Assembly (NCBI GenBank): GCA_009801085.1
Contig: VNWV01000020.1
Location: 124,001-188,000 of the forward strand
Length of the DNA: 64,000 nucleotides
Source: Lasiodiplodia sp. COLG20
Lineage: Eukaryota > Ascomycota > Dothideomycetes > Botryosphaeriales > Botryosphaeriaceae
Reading direction: 5' to 3'
The notes under the pieces were generated by a model. It was not told where the DNA came from. It worked only from the letters and a program-made list of their open reading frames with translations, and searched no databases. A program made the translations under genes and the position numbers. Each line of letters begins with the position of its first letter. Within the stretch, counting starts at the first letter, position 1. Below, piece after piece: positions 44,036 to 54,395 of the stretch.

Positions 44036-45830
44036 TTATCTCTTCTTCTTCCCAACGTCTAAGTCTCCGCTCGCAATCAATTCCCTCCTCCTCGCCTCCA
44101 CCTTCTCCTTCCGCTTCGTCAGCTCCTCAATCTGTTTATCCACATCCACCTCCGCCTGCTTGAACAGCCGAATGAACGTCTCCTCCATCTGCTTGCTGTA
44201 CGGATTTCGCTCCATTCCCCTTTCAGGCAGTTCAACGCTCCTCTCCTCCTGTCCTGCGAGCTTCCTCTGGGCCGCAGCTTGAGCAGCGGCCGCCGCGGCA
44301 CCCTTCCCCTTTCCCCTGCCCGTTCCTTCCGGCGGCCACTGCCGTTCCTCGTCGGTGAGGGCGGCGTATAGCACCTCGGTGGGCTCGTTGAACTCGATGA
44401 AGTCCAGGATCTCGGCTTTCACGAGATTGGCGGCGCGCTGGCGCTCGGCGCTCTCGGGCGGGCCGTAGGGCTCTAGGTACAGGTAGTGGGAGCGGACGGC
44501 GTGCTTCTCGCCGACGTATGGCTGGAAGTACAAGCGGATCTCGACCGTGAAGCCACCCCAGCCGGTCTCGCGGACCTCAAAGGGCGGGTTGGCGATCACT
44601 GTGAACGGTCAGTCTTCCTCAATTCCGTCTCTTCGAATTTTTTGTCAGGAAGAAAAAATGGCACATACTCCTCTTGTTGTTCGGATACGTCTCGTGCAAG
44701 CTAAACTGCACCTTGTTCAACCACGTGCTCATGTCCGGGCCGCCGTCGACGTTCTCGACGTACACGCGCCATCCGGTCGTGTGGTCCTCGGGGATGCCAG
44801 GCGGGCGGTTCTTGTCGTCCAGCTTCCAGGCCTCGGAGCCGATGCGGAAGGCGCGCGTGATCTTCACGCCCTTGACGCGCTTCTTGTCCGACAGGCCGAC
44901 CATGGCGGAGTAGGGCGTGGAGGGGGTCGAGTTGAGCGTCGCGGTGCGGCGGTGGCGGATGGACGTGTCGATGTGCGGCAGCGATTGGGCGTGCTGGTGG
45001 CGCGCGCCAGCGGGAGTGTGGACGTGCTGCGCGAGGCTGCTGCTGAGGCTGTGGCTATGGCTGTGGTGGTGGTGGTTCTGCTGAGCGGTCGTCTTCTTGC
45101 GCGCGCTGCTGCTGTGGTGGTCGTCGACGCCGCCGCTGCTGGCGCGGTGCGGGAGGGTGGTGGTGTTTTCCGGGGCGCTGCGCTTGCGGCCGGTGCCACT
45201 GTTGCTGCCGGCCTGCGAGAGCGGGTGCGAGCTCTTGCGGCGGTTGCGGGCGCCGTCTTCTTCGTCGGACGACTTGGGCTCGGCGAGCGAGACGTTGCGG
45301 CTGTGGGTGCGGCGCTTCTGGTTCGCGGGCTCCCACACGCCAGGCGCAAAGTCGCCGCGCAGCTCGGCGGGAATGAGCTCGATGGGGATGCTGCTCTGGC
45401 TGGTCGGGGTGCGCGACGGGGTCGGGCGGGCGGACGAGCTGCTGCGCTTGTGCTTGTTGGAGTCTGATTTTTCGGGGTGTTGGGCCGAGAGCGAGGTGGG
45501 CGTGTTTGCCTGGGGCGTGGGCGAGGCTTGCTGGGGCGTCCCGTGGGCCGCAAGGGGTCTCGCAGGGTCCTGTTGATTGCCTGCTTGGGGAGGCTGGGCG
45601 GCGCTGGAGGGTGCGATCGAAGTTGCGGGCGGCGGGCGCGGGCTGTCGGCTACGCCATTATTGCCTGCACTAGAGGGCTGCTGCGCAGGACCAGCGGCCG
45701 CGGCGGAGGCGTCGGTTGAGGCGAGGGCAGCGGGCGTGCCCTTGTTGTGCGAGGGAGAGGACGCGTCCTGCTGGACCGGCTGTGAGTCGCCGTGGTGGTG
45801 CAGCGAGGGCTCTGGTGTTTCCGGCGGCAT
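44036..45830 (-). CDS. YAF9: YEATS-domain protein, Yaf9 type (NuA4/SWR1 subunit)
   Basis: Exons 45830-44669 and 44598-44036 join through a 70-bp intron (GTATGT to TTCACAG) to give 574 aa. The YEATS domain begins VKGVKITRAFRIGSEAW and continues GWRVYVENVDGG, WLNKVQFSLHETYPNNKR and, after the intron, ANPPFEVRETGWGGFTVEI and LYLEPYG. A C-terminal coiled coil (KQAEVDVDKQIEELTKRK) is as in Yaf9. Yaf9 reads acylated or acetylated histone tails and serves the NuA4 acetyltransferase and SWR1 remodeller in the nucleus. Yeast Yaf9 starts almost directly at the domain; here about 310 low-complexity residues (Ser, Pro, Gln, His) precede it. They include one conserved-looking segment, IPIELIPAELRGDFAPGVW. 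An internal start at the Met just before VGLSDKKRVKG would give a classical Yaf9. The longer form is supported by the uninterrupted frame. Confidence 0.88.
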
Positions 45831-45931
45831 GCTTGGCGCTCCAATGAGGTCAGGATGCGGCACTGCGATCTGGAAGCTCTCTAGAAAAGGCGCGGCGAGC
45901 TCTCAGGCCACCGCGGAACAACACCAACACA
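45831..45931. promoter_or_regulatory. Short divergent promoter, YAF9 / COQ11-like
   Basis: Only 101 bp separate the predicted start codons of the two divergent genes, if the long YEATS form is correct. No TATA box is seen. This would be a shared bidirectional promoter with overlapping or very short leaders. Confidence 0.5.
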
Positions 45932-47318
45932 ATGGCGTCGTCGACTGCGAGGAAGATAGTGGTGTGCGGAGGCAATGGCTTCCTTGGTACGTGCTTGCTT
46001 TAAACCACGCGCAGCCAGCCATGCCAGAGCTGCTCCACCGCCGAGACTCAGAGCCACGACTGACGGCCCGCTCCCACAGGTTCACGCATCTGCAAGGCCG
46101 CCGTCCACCGCGGCTGGACCGTGACCTCCATCAGGTCCGTCACCCACCCCCCGCTCTCTCCCGCTCCATCCTACACACCTCGCCCGCCATCACACTCTCA
46201 CCCTCAGCATCCCCCTCCGCCATTGCCCCTCACCGACGCGTCTCCCGACCCCTCGACTCCGTGCCGCCCTTTCCCCCGCTTAGGCATGACGTGCCGCCGC
46301 CGTCAAGCGCCGCGTCCGGCCTCCTGACCGCCTCAACCCGCCGCAATCTACACAAACTGACACGTATCCGTCTCTGTTTCATACAGCCGCTCCGGCGAGC
46401 CCACATGGTCTGCAGTCACCTCCTCCGATGAGCGCCCTTCGTGGGCTGCCAACGTGCAGTGGCGCCGGGCCAACGTGCTGAACCCGGACGAATACGCCCA
46501 GGATCTGGACGGTGCCGATGCCGTCGTGCACAGCATGGGCATCCTGCTCGAGGCCGACTACAAGGGTGTGCTGCAGGGCAAGGAGTCACCGTTCAGCGGC
46601 CTCTCGCGGGCTTTCTCTTCGACCAAGCAGGGCAGCCAGAACCCGCTCGAACGCAAGCCCGGCGAGGAACTTCGGTCACAGGAAAAGGATGGCCAGCTGA
46701 CGTACGAGCTGATGAACCGGGACTCCGGTATGCTAGTCCAACAACCGTTGACCCTTCTTTCATACGTCTCTCTATCATCCCCCATTACCTCCTACTGGAT
46801 TCTTCCACCTTCCACCCCCACCCCACCCATACTCACACCATCACCCATCCAATTGGCGTGCCATTGACTGACCCACGCCCCCCACCACAACAGCCATCCT
46901 CCTCGCCAAAGAAGCCGCCGCCCACCGCGTTCCGACCTTCATCTACATCTCCGCCGCAGCCGGCGCCCCCGTCCTCCCCTCTCGCTACATCACGACCAAA
47001 CGCGAGGCCGAGTCGACCATCTCGTCGCAGTTCCCGCTGATGCGCAGCGTCTTCGTGCGGGCGCCGTTCATGTGGGACAACTCGCGCGCCTTCACGGTGC
47101 CGCTTGCCGCCGCGACGGGCGTCGCGTCGCTGTTCAACAGCGCCGTCGGCGGCCGCCTGACGTGGCTGATGGGCGCGGGCGGCACGAAGCCGCTCAAGGC
47201 GGATCTGGTCGGCGAGGCGGTGGTCGAGGCGGTCGAGGGTGGGGACGCGAGCGGCCCTGTCGAGGTGCCTGAGATTGAAGCGCTGGCGACGAAGCACTGG
47301 CGCAGGAACATGTTGTAG
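45932..47318 (+). CDS. COQ11: COQ11-like NAD(P)-binding protein (ubiquinone biosynthesis)
   Basis: Four exons (45932-45986, 46080-46134, 46387-46727 and 46894-47318) give 291 aa; all three introns (93, 252 and 166 bp) keep the frame. The N-terminal Rossmann motif is VVCGGNGFLG, followed by SRICKAAVHRGWTVTSISRSG, the GADAVVHSMGILLEADYK block and FIYISAAAGAPVLPSRYITTKREAE. This is the extended short-chain-dehydrogenase fold of the yeast YLR290C/Coq11 family, a mitochondrial subunit of the coenzyme Q synthesis complex; a related domain occurs in NDUFA9 of complex I. The catalytic Tyr-x3-Lys is represented by YITTK. No strong cleavable presequence is visible. The introns are longer than elsewhere in the window. 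Assignment to COQ11 rather than another atypical SDR rests on the VHSMGILLE and SAAAGAP blocks. Confidence 0.85.
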
Positions 47319-49094
47319 GCGAAGAAGGACGGAAAAGAAAGGGTTTGTTCGACCACCCCGCGGTCTGTGTATCTTTTGCTGTAAGACTCTATGTAGCTTC
47401 GCTGTAGAATTAGCATGGCATGGTTGACGGGGGTGGCTCTGGACAGCTGGACATCTCCACTCAGTTCTCAGGTACAGTAGGTGCGCTGTGATCGGAGGGG
47501 GCTTGTCACACCACGCTCCCTGCTTATCGGGACGCGGCGTACGTGTTCTATGAATCAAAAGAATCGAATGATATCATCAAACAGCGAAGAAGCGTGCGTC
47601 TATCTGACACACCTGTTCCCGGATCAGTGGTCCCACACGTACATGGGTGCCGATGGGAGAATGCTTCTCCGGTATCTCAGGTGACGTGGGCAGCCCGGGC
47701 AGCTTTCCTGAACCTCAACACCATGAAATCAATCTCACGATAGCAAGCGAGAGGCACAGTCGAGGCAGCAAAGTCAAGGAAGTCAATGTGAAAAGTCAAG
47801 TCAGTTCTCCATTGAGAAGTCAAAAAACTATCTAAGCTCGATCTGCCCTCAGTAAATTTCTTTGGTATCAGTGGCAACGCGCCCAGCGGAGTTCTCAGGC
47901 CGTGGGGTGTGCCGGCTGCCATGTGTCAAATTTAATCTCTGTTGGTCATCACTGGGCATCACCTCGAGCTGAAAGAAAAAAGCAGAAGAAAAAAAAAAAG
48001 TAAGAAGCTGGTCCGCTTCTTGACGCTGGAGACAGAAAAGCAAAAAGAAGAAAAAAAAAGAAAGGCGAAGCTGGAGACAAGCTCGAAGCTTCCAAGTGCT
48101 GATCTGCGAAGAGGTTAACAACAACGAGAGAAGGGGGAAGGGGAGACATACCTGAGTTAGAGAAAAGAGGAAGAAAAAAGAAGTTGAGGAAACAAGACGA
48201 AGTGAAGTGAAGTGAAGGTGCTGAAGTTGCTTGAGGAGGAGCGAAGGAAATACTTACAAGACAGTCAAGAAGACAAAGAGTATGGAAAGCGGATCCAAGA
48301 GGGAGGATGAACCAAGAGAAGGGGGTATCCAGGATCGCCATTTTTTTTTCATTTTTTTCCAGTCCAGCTGTAAATGGTGAGGAGATGGATGGCCAACTGT
48401 TGACCGAAGACAGGATCCAGAGGAGGGTATCCAAACTGGACCAGGAGGAGGACACGGTGAGGTTTGTACACTCGACGTTAGTCAGTGTAGCAAATGTTGC
48501 AGAGGGAAGGAAAGGGAAGTGAAGAACTCACATGACCGTGAGGAGGCGCCAAGTAGCCAGGCGCTGAAAGAGGTGGAAGGAGGCTTTTCCATTTTTGAGG
48601 GAATGGTGAACCGATCCCATCAGCCAATGCTGTGGGATATGCTAGCGTGCGGGTGATGATGAAGACCAAAAGGTCGAGGACTGTGTGCGGCAGATCAGTG
48701 GGCACACGGTGAATGGATGAGTGAGATGGCAAAAGCAAGTGTGGTGGAGGTGGAGAGAGATGGAATTCAATCTAAGCCAAAAGGCAAAGAGAGCTGAGGA
48801 AGGGAAAAGGTCGTGATGGTGCTCCAAAGATCGGTATATGTAGGCTGCGATGTGGCCTGTGCACCAGCATCACTACCCGGTCACTTGCGCCCGTTGCCAC
48901 GAGAACCAGCCAGAAAGGAAGGAGCAAGCTGGCGGAAAAGCAGCCGGTGGAAGCTGGGATGGAATCACATGAAATCACAGGAACTGGGCGCTCATCTGCC
49001 GCAGCGCTGAAATTGAGATCTCGGAGCAATGGCACGCATGAATTGAACACTATCAAGCTATTTCCACCGTCATGGCCATCTCACCGTAGATCCA
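47319..49094. other. Intergenic, 1.8 kb, with polypurine tracts
   Basis: I see no protein gene. From about 47960 to 48260 the plus strand is a run of A/G-rich sequence (GAAG and poly-A tracts) with repeated GCTGGAGACA. It could be an untranslated region, a non-coding transcript or just low-complexity DNA. Confidence 0.5.
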
Positions 49095-49926
49095 TCACAA
49101 GTCAATCCGGCCTACGAGCTTCCTCCCCTCTGCGGGCAGCATGCCCTTCCCCCTCGGATTCATCGTGTCATCTGCACCACGCAAAGAAGTCAGCAAACCA
49201 CACGCTCTTCCATGCCTCCACCGCCCCCGCCGGACACAGCGCCACGCACCTTTACATTCCGCGAACCCATTCTTCCTCTGGCCGTCCTTAGTGAGACAGG
49301 CGCAGTAGATGGCGGAGCTGAAGTCCTCGGCGATGCTCCCAAGGACAAGCCGCTCCGCGCCGGGCGAGAGGCCGTCGTAGATCTTGCCCTTCTGCAAGAT
49401 GGGGAACACCAGGTATGGCGCCTCGGCGTGGGCGAAGTTGAAGTGCTCGTCTGATGCAGTCAAGATTAGCATCAACAACCAACATCTGAGGGGTTGGCTT
49501 CTTGCTTGGGCAACGCACAATCGTTGTAGACATGGGGGTATCTGTCGTCGCCTGCGCATTTGAAGCATAGTTAGCCTTGAGTAAGACCGGGCCGCTTCTT
49601 AGAGACAGGATCGGATGTAGCAGCTCGTAGTAGATACTTCAAGTGTCCTTCTCCGTCTTCACTCCCCATGTCTGGACAGTTGGAGTGCATACTGTAATGT
49701 AGACATGGTCATGCAAAAGCATCCAGCCGCCCGTTTCAACCACCCTCAGAAGTGCTGTGCAACATCTCTTGAAAGAAAAGAGATAGCCCGTGCGGGGTCA
49801 CATACCTATCGTCCTCCCTTTCTTAGCGAGCTCCAGCGCCAGCGCGGCAGCATTCTCGATATCGGTCTTCGTGTAGTCCACACCGTCGCAGTTGCACACG
49901 GAGGGCCCGTAATAAACGGTCGGCAT
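49095..49926 (-). CDS. RNase T1-like protein lacking catalytic residues
   Basis: Four exons (49926-49806, 49551-49519, 49450-49250 and 49171-49095) give 143 aa; introns are 254, 68 and 78 bp. The spliced sequence follows the guanyl-specific RNase N1/T1 family: CNCDGVDYTKTDIENAA, then DDRYPHVYNDYEHFNF, APYLVFPIL, GLSPGAERLV and NGFAECK. In RNase T1 the active site is Tyr38, His40, Glu58, Arg77 and His92. The Y-P-H pair and the Arg (GAERLV) are kept. The Glu58 position is Val (PYLVFPI), and no His exists after the Arg, so the His92 equivalent is missing. There is also no signal peptide at the ATG, and the leader up to the TATA-like sequence near 50060 contains no other ATG. The product is therefore predicted to be intracellular and catalytically impaired. 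A regulatory or RNA-binding role is speculation. Confidence 0.8.
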
Positions 49927-50468
49927 ATCTGTTCGTCGCTCGCTCGTGCTTCTAGAGAACAGAATCACCCCAAGAAAAACAAAAATTCCAAAAGCAGCTC
50001 AAACAAAATTCACAGTTGTTATGGTCTCCAGCCGCACGGCGGGGATGAAGTGATGTGTATATAAGCTCTCCGGCCCGCCACGTCTGCAGCCCTCCACGTG
50101 GCGACGATCGGTGAGCAGATGAAGACCCCGAGCTTGCGAGCTTCATGAAAGTGGACAGATGCTCAGCTTTGGTTGGCCCGGCCAGTCGCTTCACTGGCTT
50201 GAGATGTCGAAACAGTGACGTATTGCGCATCGCAGGTGCCTGCCAAGAGAGCCGGGATGGGCGCGGACACTGGACGCCCCGATCCGCCCTGCCGGCGACG
50301 CTGACGTCGACGTTAGCTGGTGTGGCTTCACGTGGAGAACAACATGTTTCCAAATATCATTTTGAACGCAAAGGAGAAAAAAGAGTCTATTTTTATCAAA
50401 CCCTTGAGCAAACGCTTTTCAAGACAGACGTCATTATATATAAAAGAAGCAAATAGGAGAGAGACCGA
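49927..50468. other. Intergenic, 542 bp
   Basis: This is the upstream region of the RNase-like gene (TATATAA-type sequence at 50058-50064) and the 3' flank of the WD40 gene. No other gene is seen. Confidence 0.5.
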
Positions 50469-52058
50469 TCAAGCAATCGGCGTATCAAAAACCAGCGCAA
50501 CGCCATCATCACCGGCAGTGACAACCCTCTCGCCGGCGCCCTGCACGAAGCCCATGACACCGCCACCCTCACCGCCGCCGCGGTGGCCCCTCCACTCGCC
50601 GACGAGACCGCGATTAGCCGCCGCGGTACCGCCACGGGCGTCCCATCGCCTAACGACGCCGTCGTTGCCGCAGCTAGTCAGCAGCCAGCTGCCGGGCGCC
50701 GCTTGTGCTCCCGTGCCTTGTTGTTGCGGCTTGACGAACTCGACCTTGATGACAGCCTGCTCGGTTTCAGTATCCTCGTCGAAGTGCGCCTGCTGGATGT
50801 GCCGGCGGACGGCAAAGCGATGCGCTGTGTCGATGAGCGCGATGGAGCCGTCGACGCTGCCGGCGGCCATGAGGGAGAGCGGTGGCTGGGAGAAGGCGAT
50901 CGTCTCGACACTGTCTTGCTGAGTCTGCAGGCTGGCTAGGATGGCGCCGGCCTGGCCCGTCGCTGCGCCAGCTCCGCCCTTCGGTCCACCAGCCTGCTTG
51001 CCTCCCGCCGCCTTGCCGCGCGCACCAGCACCGCGCGCTCCGCTCGTGACGGATGGATCCGCGCCGATACGTGGCAGACCGACGATACGGATGTGGCCCT
51101 CGGCGCCGCCGACGGCAGCGAAGGCGCCGTTGGGCGCGATGGCGACGCTGTAGAGGCCGCCGTCAACGCGGAACCGCTCGTCTTCGCCGGTGAGACCGAC
51201 GACGGCCTGGCCGGCGGAGGGGTTGGTGATGCCGGCTGCGGCGGCCTCGCCGAAGACGTCCCAGACGTAGAAAGACGCGTCCTCGGAGACGGTGGCCAGG
51301 AGCTTGCCGTCGGGAGTCCAGGCACCTGCGGTGCTGGGGCCGGTGTGCAGGTAGAAAGCCTGGACGATGGTGAGCGGCGACGCCTTGTCGGCCGCGTTGA
51401 TGGTGTAGACCCAGACGGAGCCATCGGAAGCGCCGAGTGCGATAGTGTTGGGGTAGTCAGGGTGCGGGCAGGGCGATATCCATGCGATCTCCTCGACTTC
51501 CTGCGCCTCGCCGGTGAATTTCCATGCCATGCACGCGCCGCTCGAGGTGTCCTGCCATGCGCGAAGCTTGCCGTCCATGCCGGCCGAAACGATGTATTCG
51601 CCAGCGGGCTGCGTGAAGGCGATGGCGGCAATCGAGTCGGTGTGGCCGTCCAGCTTGAACAACTGCTGCAGGCCCTCGCGCTCCTGCCGCGCTTGCGTCG
51701 CGGCACCGCTGCCCGGCTCGCCCGACCAGCTGGCGGGCAGCGGCGGGCGCTCCTTCTCCTTGACGAGCACCTCGAATATGTATCCCACGTCGTCGCCGCC
51801 GCCGGTTGCGATGATGTTGCGGTGCTTGGGGTGCTGCGCAATGCTGAATATGCTGTCCTTGTGCGTGTCGAAGTGCGCGATGCTGTCGTTCTCGAGCTGG
51901 ATCTCTTGCAGAGCCGCGCCGTCGTCGCCCTCGTCGTCGGATTCCATGCGCGCGTCTTCATCATCCGCAACGATTTCTTCGGCCTCATCGGGGTCCAGCA
52001 TGTCGACCTCCTCTTGCTCCTCGGGCCGCTGGGGCGGTTGGTTCTGCTGCGAAGCCAT
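50469..52058 (-). CDS. SQT1: Sqt1-type WD40 ribosome-assembly chaperone
   Basis: This is a single-exon protein of 529 aa. An acidic N-terminus (VDMLDPDEAEEIVADDEDAR) precedes WD40 repeats, for example HFDTHKDSIFSIAQHP with IIATGGGDDVGYIFEV, LDGHTDSIAAIAF with YIVSAGMDGKLRAW, and TIALGASDGSVWVY. Yeast Sqt1 binds nascent ribosomal protein uL16 (Rpl10) and delivers it to late 60S particles in the cytoplasm. The acidic leader and the aligned repeat order fit this family. A Gly/Ala-rich loop (GARGAGARGKAAGGKQAGGP) is inserted before the last repeats, and the C-terminus closes with the final blade ending VTAGDDGVALVFDTP. The gene has no intron, and nothing is missing compared with the family. Confidence 0.88.
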   Translation of the reverse strand: MASQQNQPPQRPEEQEEVDMLDPDEAEEIVADDEDARMESDDEGDDGAALQEIQLENDSIAHFDTHKDSIFSIAQHPKHRNIIATGGGDDVGYIFEVLVKEKERPPLPASWSGEPGSGAATQARQEREGLQQLFKLDGHTDSIAAIAFTQPAGEYIVSAGMDGKLRAWQDTSSGACMAWKFTGEAQEVEEIAWISPCPHPDYPNTIALGASDGSVWVYTINAADKASPLTIVQAFYLHTGPSTAGAWTPDGKLLATVSEDASFYVWDVFGEAAAAGITNPSAGQAVVGLTGEDERFRVDGGLYSVAIAPNGAFAAVGGAEGHIRIVGLPRIGADPSVTSGARGAGARGKAAGGKQAGGPKGGAGAATGQAGAILASLQTQQDSVETIAFSQPPLSLMAAGSVDGSIALIDTAHRFAVRRHIQQAHFDEDTETEQAVIKVEFVKPQQQGTGAQAAPGSWLLTSCGNDGVVRRWDARGGTAAANRGLVGEWRGHRGGGEGGGVMGFVQGAGERVVTAGDDGVALVFDTPIA

Positions 52059-52583
52059 TGCTGTGAAACTGATTTCTTTTGGGGGGTACTTGGGTGAGGG
52101 GTATCTTGGAAGGAAAAGAAAGACGTTTTGTAGGTGGTGGTGTTGCTGCTTAGAAATTCCCGCCGGGGTTTATTTTTCTTGGTTCCGCCGCGCAAAAATC
52201 CATGCCGCGGGGGCGGGGCTGCCGCTTACGTCATGCATCGTCGTCTTCTCGTCTTTTCCATGTGCAACTGAACAATGTTGGAGAACAATGGGAGACCATC
52301 CGAACAATGTTCAGCCGCTCGGGCCCTACTGCAGACGCAACTCGAGTGCACAGCAACTTCATCTACTCGTGAAAGTGGACTCTTCAAGCCCACTGCAGTC
52401 CATAGCAGTCTAAATTCAGGAATTGATTTCGTCTGGCGCTCAAGCAAGGAAGCAGCCGTTAGTCTAAGCTTAGATTGCGCAATCTCCAGAAATATCGAAA
52501 CGCTTCAATCCGCAAGCATCTGGGACGATGACAAACCAAATCTCTGCAGCAAATAATACCCAAATCTGCGCCTTCTCCAGTAT
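52059..52583. other. Intergenic, 525 bp
   Basis: This is the promoter of the Sqt1-type gene on one side and the 3' flank of the ligase gene on the other. No other feature is seen. Confidence 0.5.
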
Positions 52584-54395
52584 CTATAACTTGGCGCCTG
52601 CAGCCCTCCTCTTCTCCTTCTCCTTGTCCCTCAACAATCTCCTCAGAATCTTTCCGCTGGGGCTCTTTGGAATAACTTCAATGAACTCAACACCGCCCTT
52701 CAACCACTTGTGACGAGACTTGTGCTCCTCAACGTGCTTCTCGATTGCCCTGGCCACAGCGCGGTCACTCTCCTCGAGGCCGACCTTGGGCGACTTCACG
52801 ATGAATGCCTTGGGAACTTCGCCAGCTCTCTCATCTGGAACAGGAATGACGGCGCAATCGTTGACGTACGGATGACTGAGCAGGTGTGCCTCCAGCTCCG
52901 CTGGCGCGACTTGGAGACCCTTGACCTTGATGAGCTCCTTAATGCGGTCGACGATGAAGATGTGTTCGTATCCCTGCGGCGACTTCCTGACGACGGCTTC
53001 GTCGCCGGTGCGCATCCACCCATCTTGGAATGTTTCCTTCGTGGCGTCCGGCTTGTTGTGGTAGCCAAGAGTCACAGCTGGAGACTTGACAAGGAGCTCT
53101 CCTGGCTGGTCGTACCCGGTGATTTCGTTGCCCTCGAGCGTGACGATCTTGCACTCGATGCCAGGGAGGATGGAGCCGGAGGAGCCGAACCACACGTCGT
53201 GGTCGATGGTGGAGCACACAACGGTGCTGGTCTCAGTAAGGCCGTAGCCCTGGCGGATAACCCATTTCGGCCACAGTTGGCTGAGCTCTTGCGCTGTTTC
53301 TTCGCCTAATGGTGCTGCGCCTGTGAAGACGGCGTCGATGCTGCTAAGATCGTACTGGTCGCAAATCTGCTTCTGCTTCGTCATCATAATAATGATCGGT
53401 GGAACGAGGTACAGGCAGTTGACCTTGAAGTGCTGAATGGCCTCCAGGTACGGCTTGAACTCGAACTTGGGGAGAACGACAACACGGTCACCGCGATACA
53501 CGCTGGCATGGCAGATGACGACGAGGCAGTAGATGTGGCTCATAGGAAGCAGGCCGAGCGCAGTCTCAGTGTAATCACTCTGGGTTCCAGGAGGGATCTT
53601 CTTATCTCGGCAGCTCTTATCAAAGGTCTTGATCTGGAGCGTGTTGGCAATGACGTTCCTGTGCGAGATCATGACACCCTTAGGTAATCCTGAAGTACCG
53701 CTAGAGTAACAGAGAAACGCGGTGCGACGAGCGCCCTCGCCATCGGACCAGTCCAGGTTCTCTAATCTTGGCAAGCTCTCGCCCTCCTTGATCAATTGAT
53801 CCACGGTCTTATATTCGCTGGGAGCAGACTTGCCGCCGGTGATTTCCTTAGGCACGTCCAGAATATAGATGCGGTTCTTCGGGATACCGGCTTTGGAGCA
53901 AGCCTCGAGCGCTGTGGGGAGCAGGGGCAGGCAGGTGAATAGGCATTTTGCGCCAGAATCCTTCAGCTGGTACTCGATCTCAGGTGCTGAGTAAGCGGCG
54001 TTCGCGGGCGTCTGAATGCCACCGAGACGGTGCGTGGCCCATGCGAGAGTAAGGGTGTCAATCTGCCAAGTGTCAGCTCAGCTCCGATCCCGCCGCGGAT
54101 TATTGGGGGCGCATACCGTGTTAACACTGAAGACACCAATGACCTTGTCCCACTCAGTGCCCTGGTTCGGCTTCCAGCCCAGCTCTTTTGAGAGACCTCG
54201 CGCAAGAGCTTCAACGCGGTCCTTTACGTCCAATGCCGAATACTCCTTCCCGGTAATTCCGCAAGTGAATGGCGCATGCGAATAGCCTAGGGGATGGCGA
54301 CCGTAGTTCTCATCAAATAGAAAGTCGTAAATGGACACTGAGTCAGGCGGATCGAACGGCAGCTGCGGAACCCATGACGGAGGATGAAAAACCAT
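52584..54395 (-). CDS. 4-coumarate-CoA-ligase-like acyl-CoA synthetase, peroxisomal
   Basis: Exons 54395-54117 and 54062-52584 (54-bp intron) give 585 aa of the ANL (AMP-forming) superfamily. Box I, the P-loop-like ATP site, is YSSGTSGLPKGVMISH; box II is RQGYGLTET; the A8 hinge region has GWMRTGDEAVV and VDRIKELIKVKGLQVAPAELE; the catalytic lysine is in the final SPSGKILRRLL. The enzyme makes an acyl-adenylate and then a CoA thioester from a carboxylic acid, in the family typically a hydroxycinnamate, a fatty acid or a benzoate-type acid; the substrate cannot be read here. The C-terminus is A-K-L, a type 1 peroxisomal targeting signal, so it likely works in peroxisomes alongside beta-oxidation. 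The gene appears complete. Confidence 0.93.

Noticed and set aside
44547..45467. 306-codon plus-strand open frame
   Set aside because: Antisense shadow of the YEATS gene in GC-rich DNA; no domain.
50936..52195. Long alternative frames over the WD40 gene
   Set aside because: Shadow frames of a GC-rich coding region; only the chosen frame shows WD repeats.
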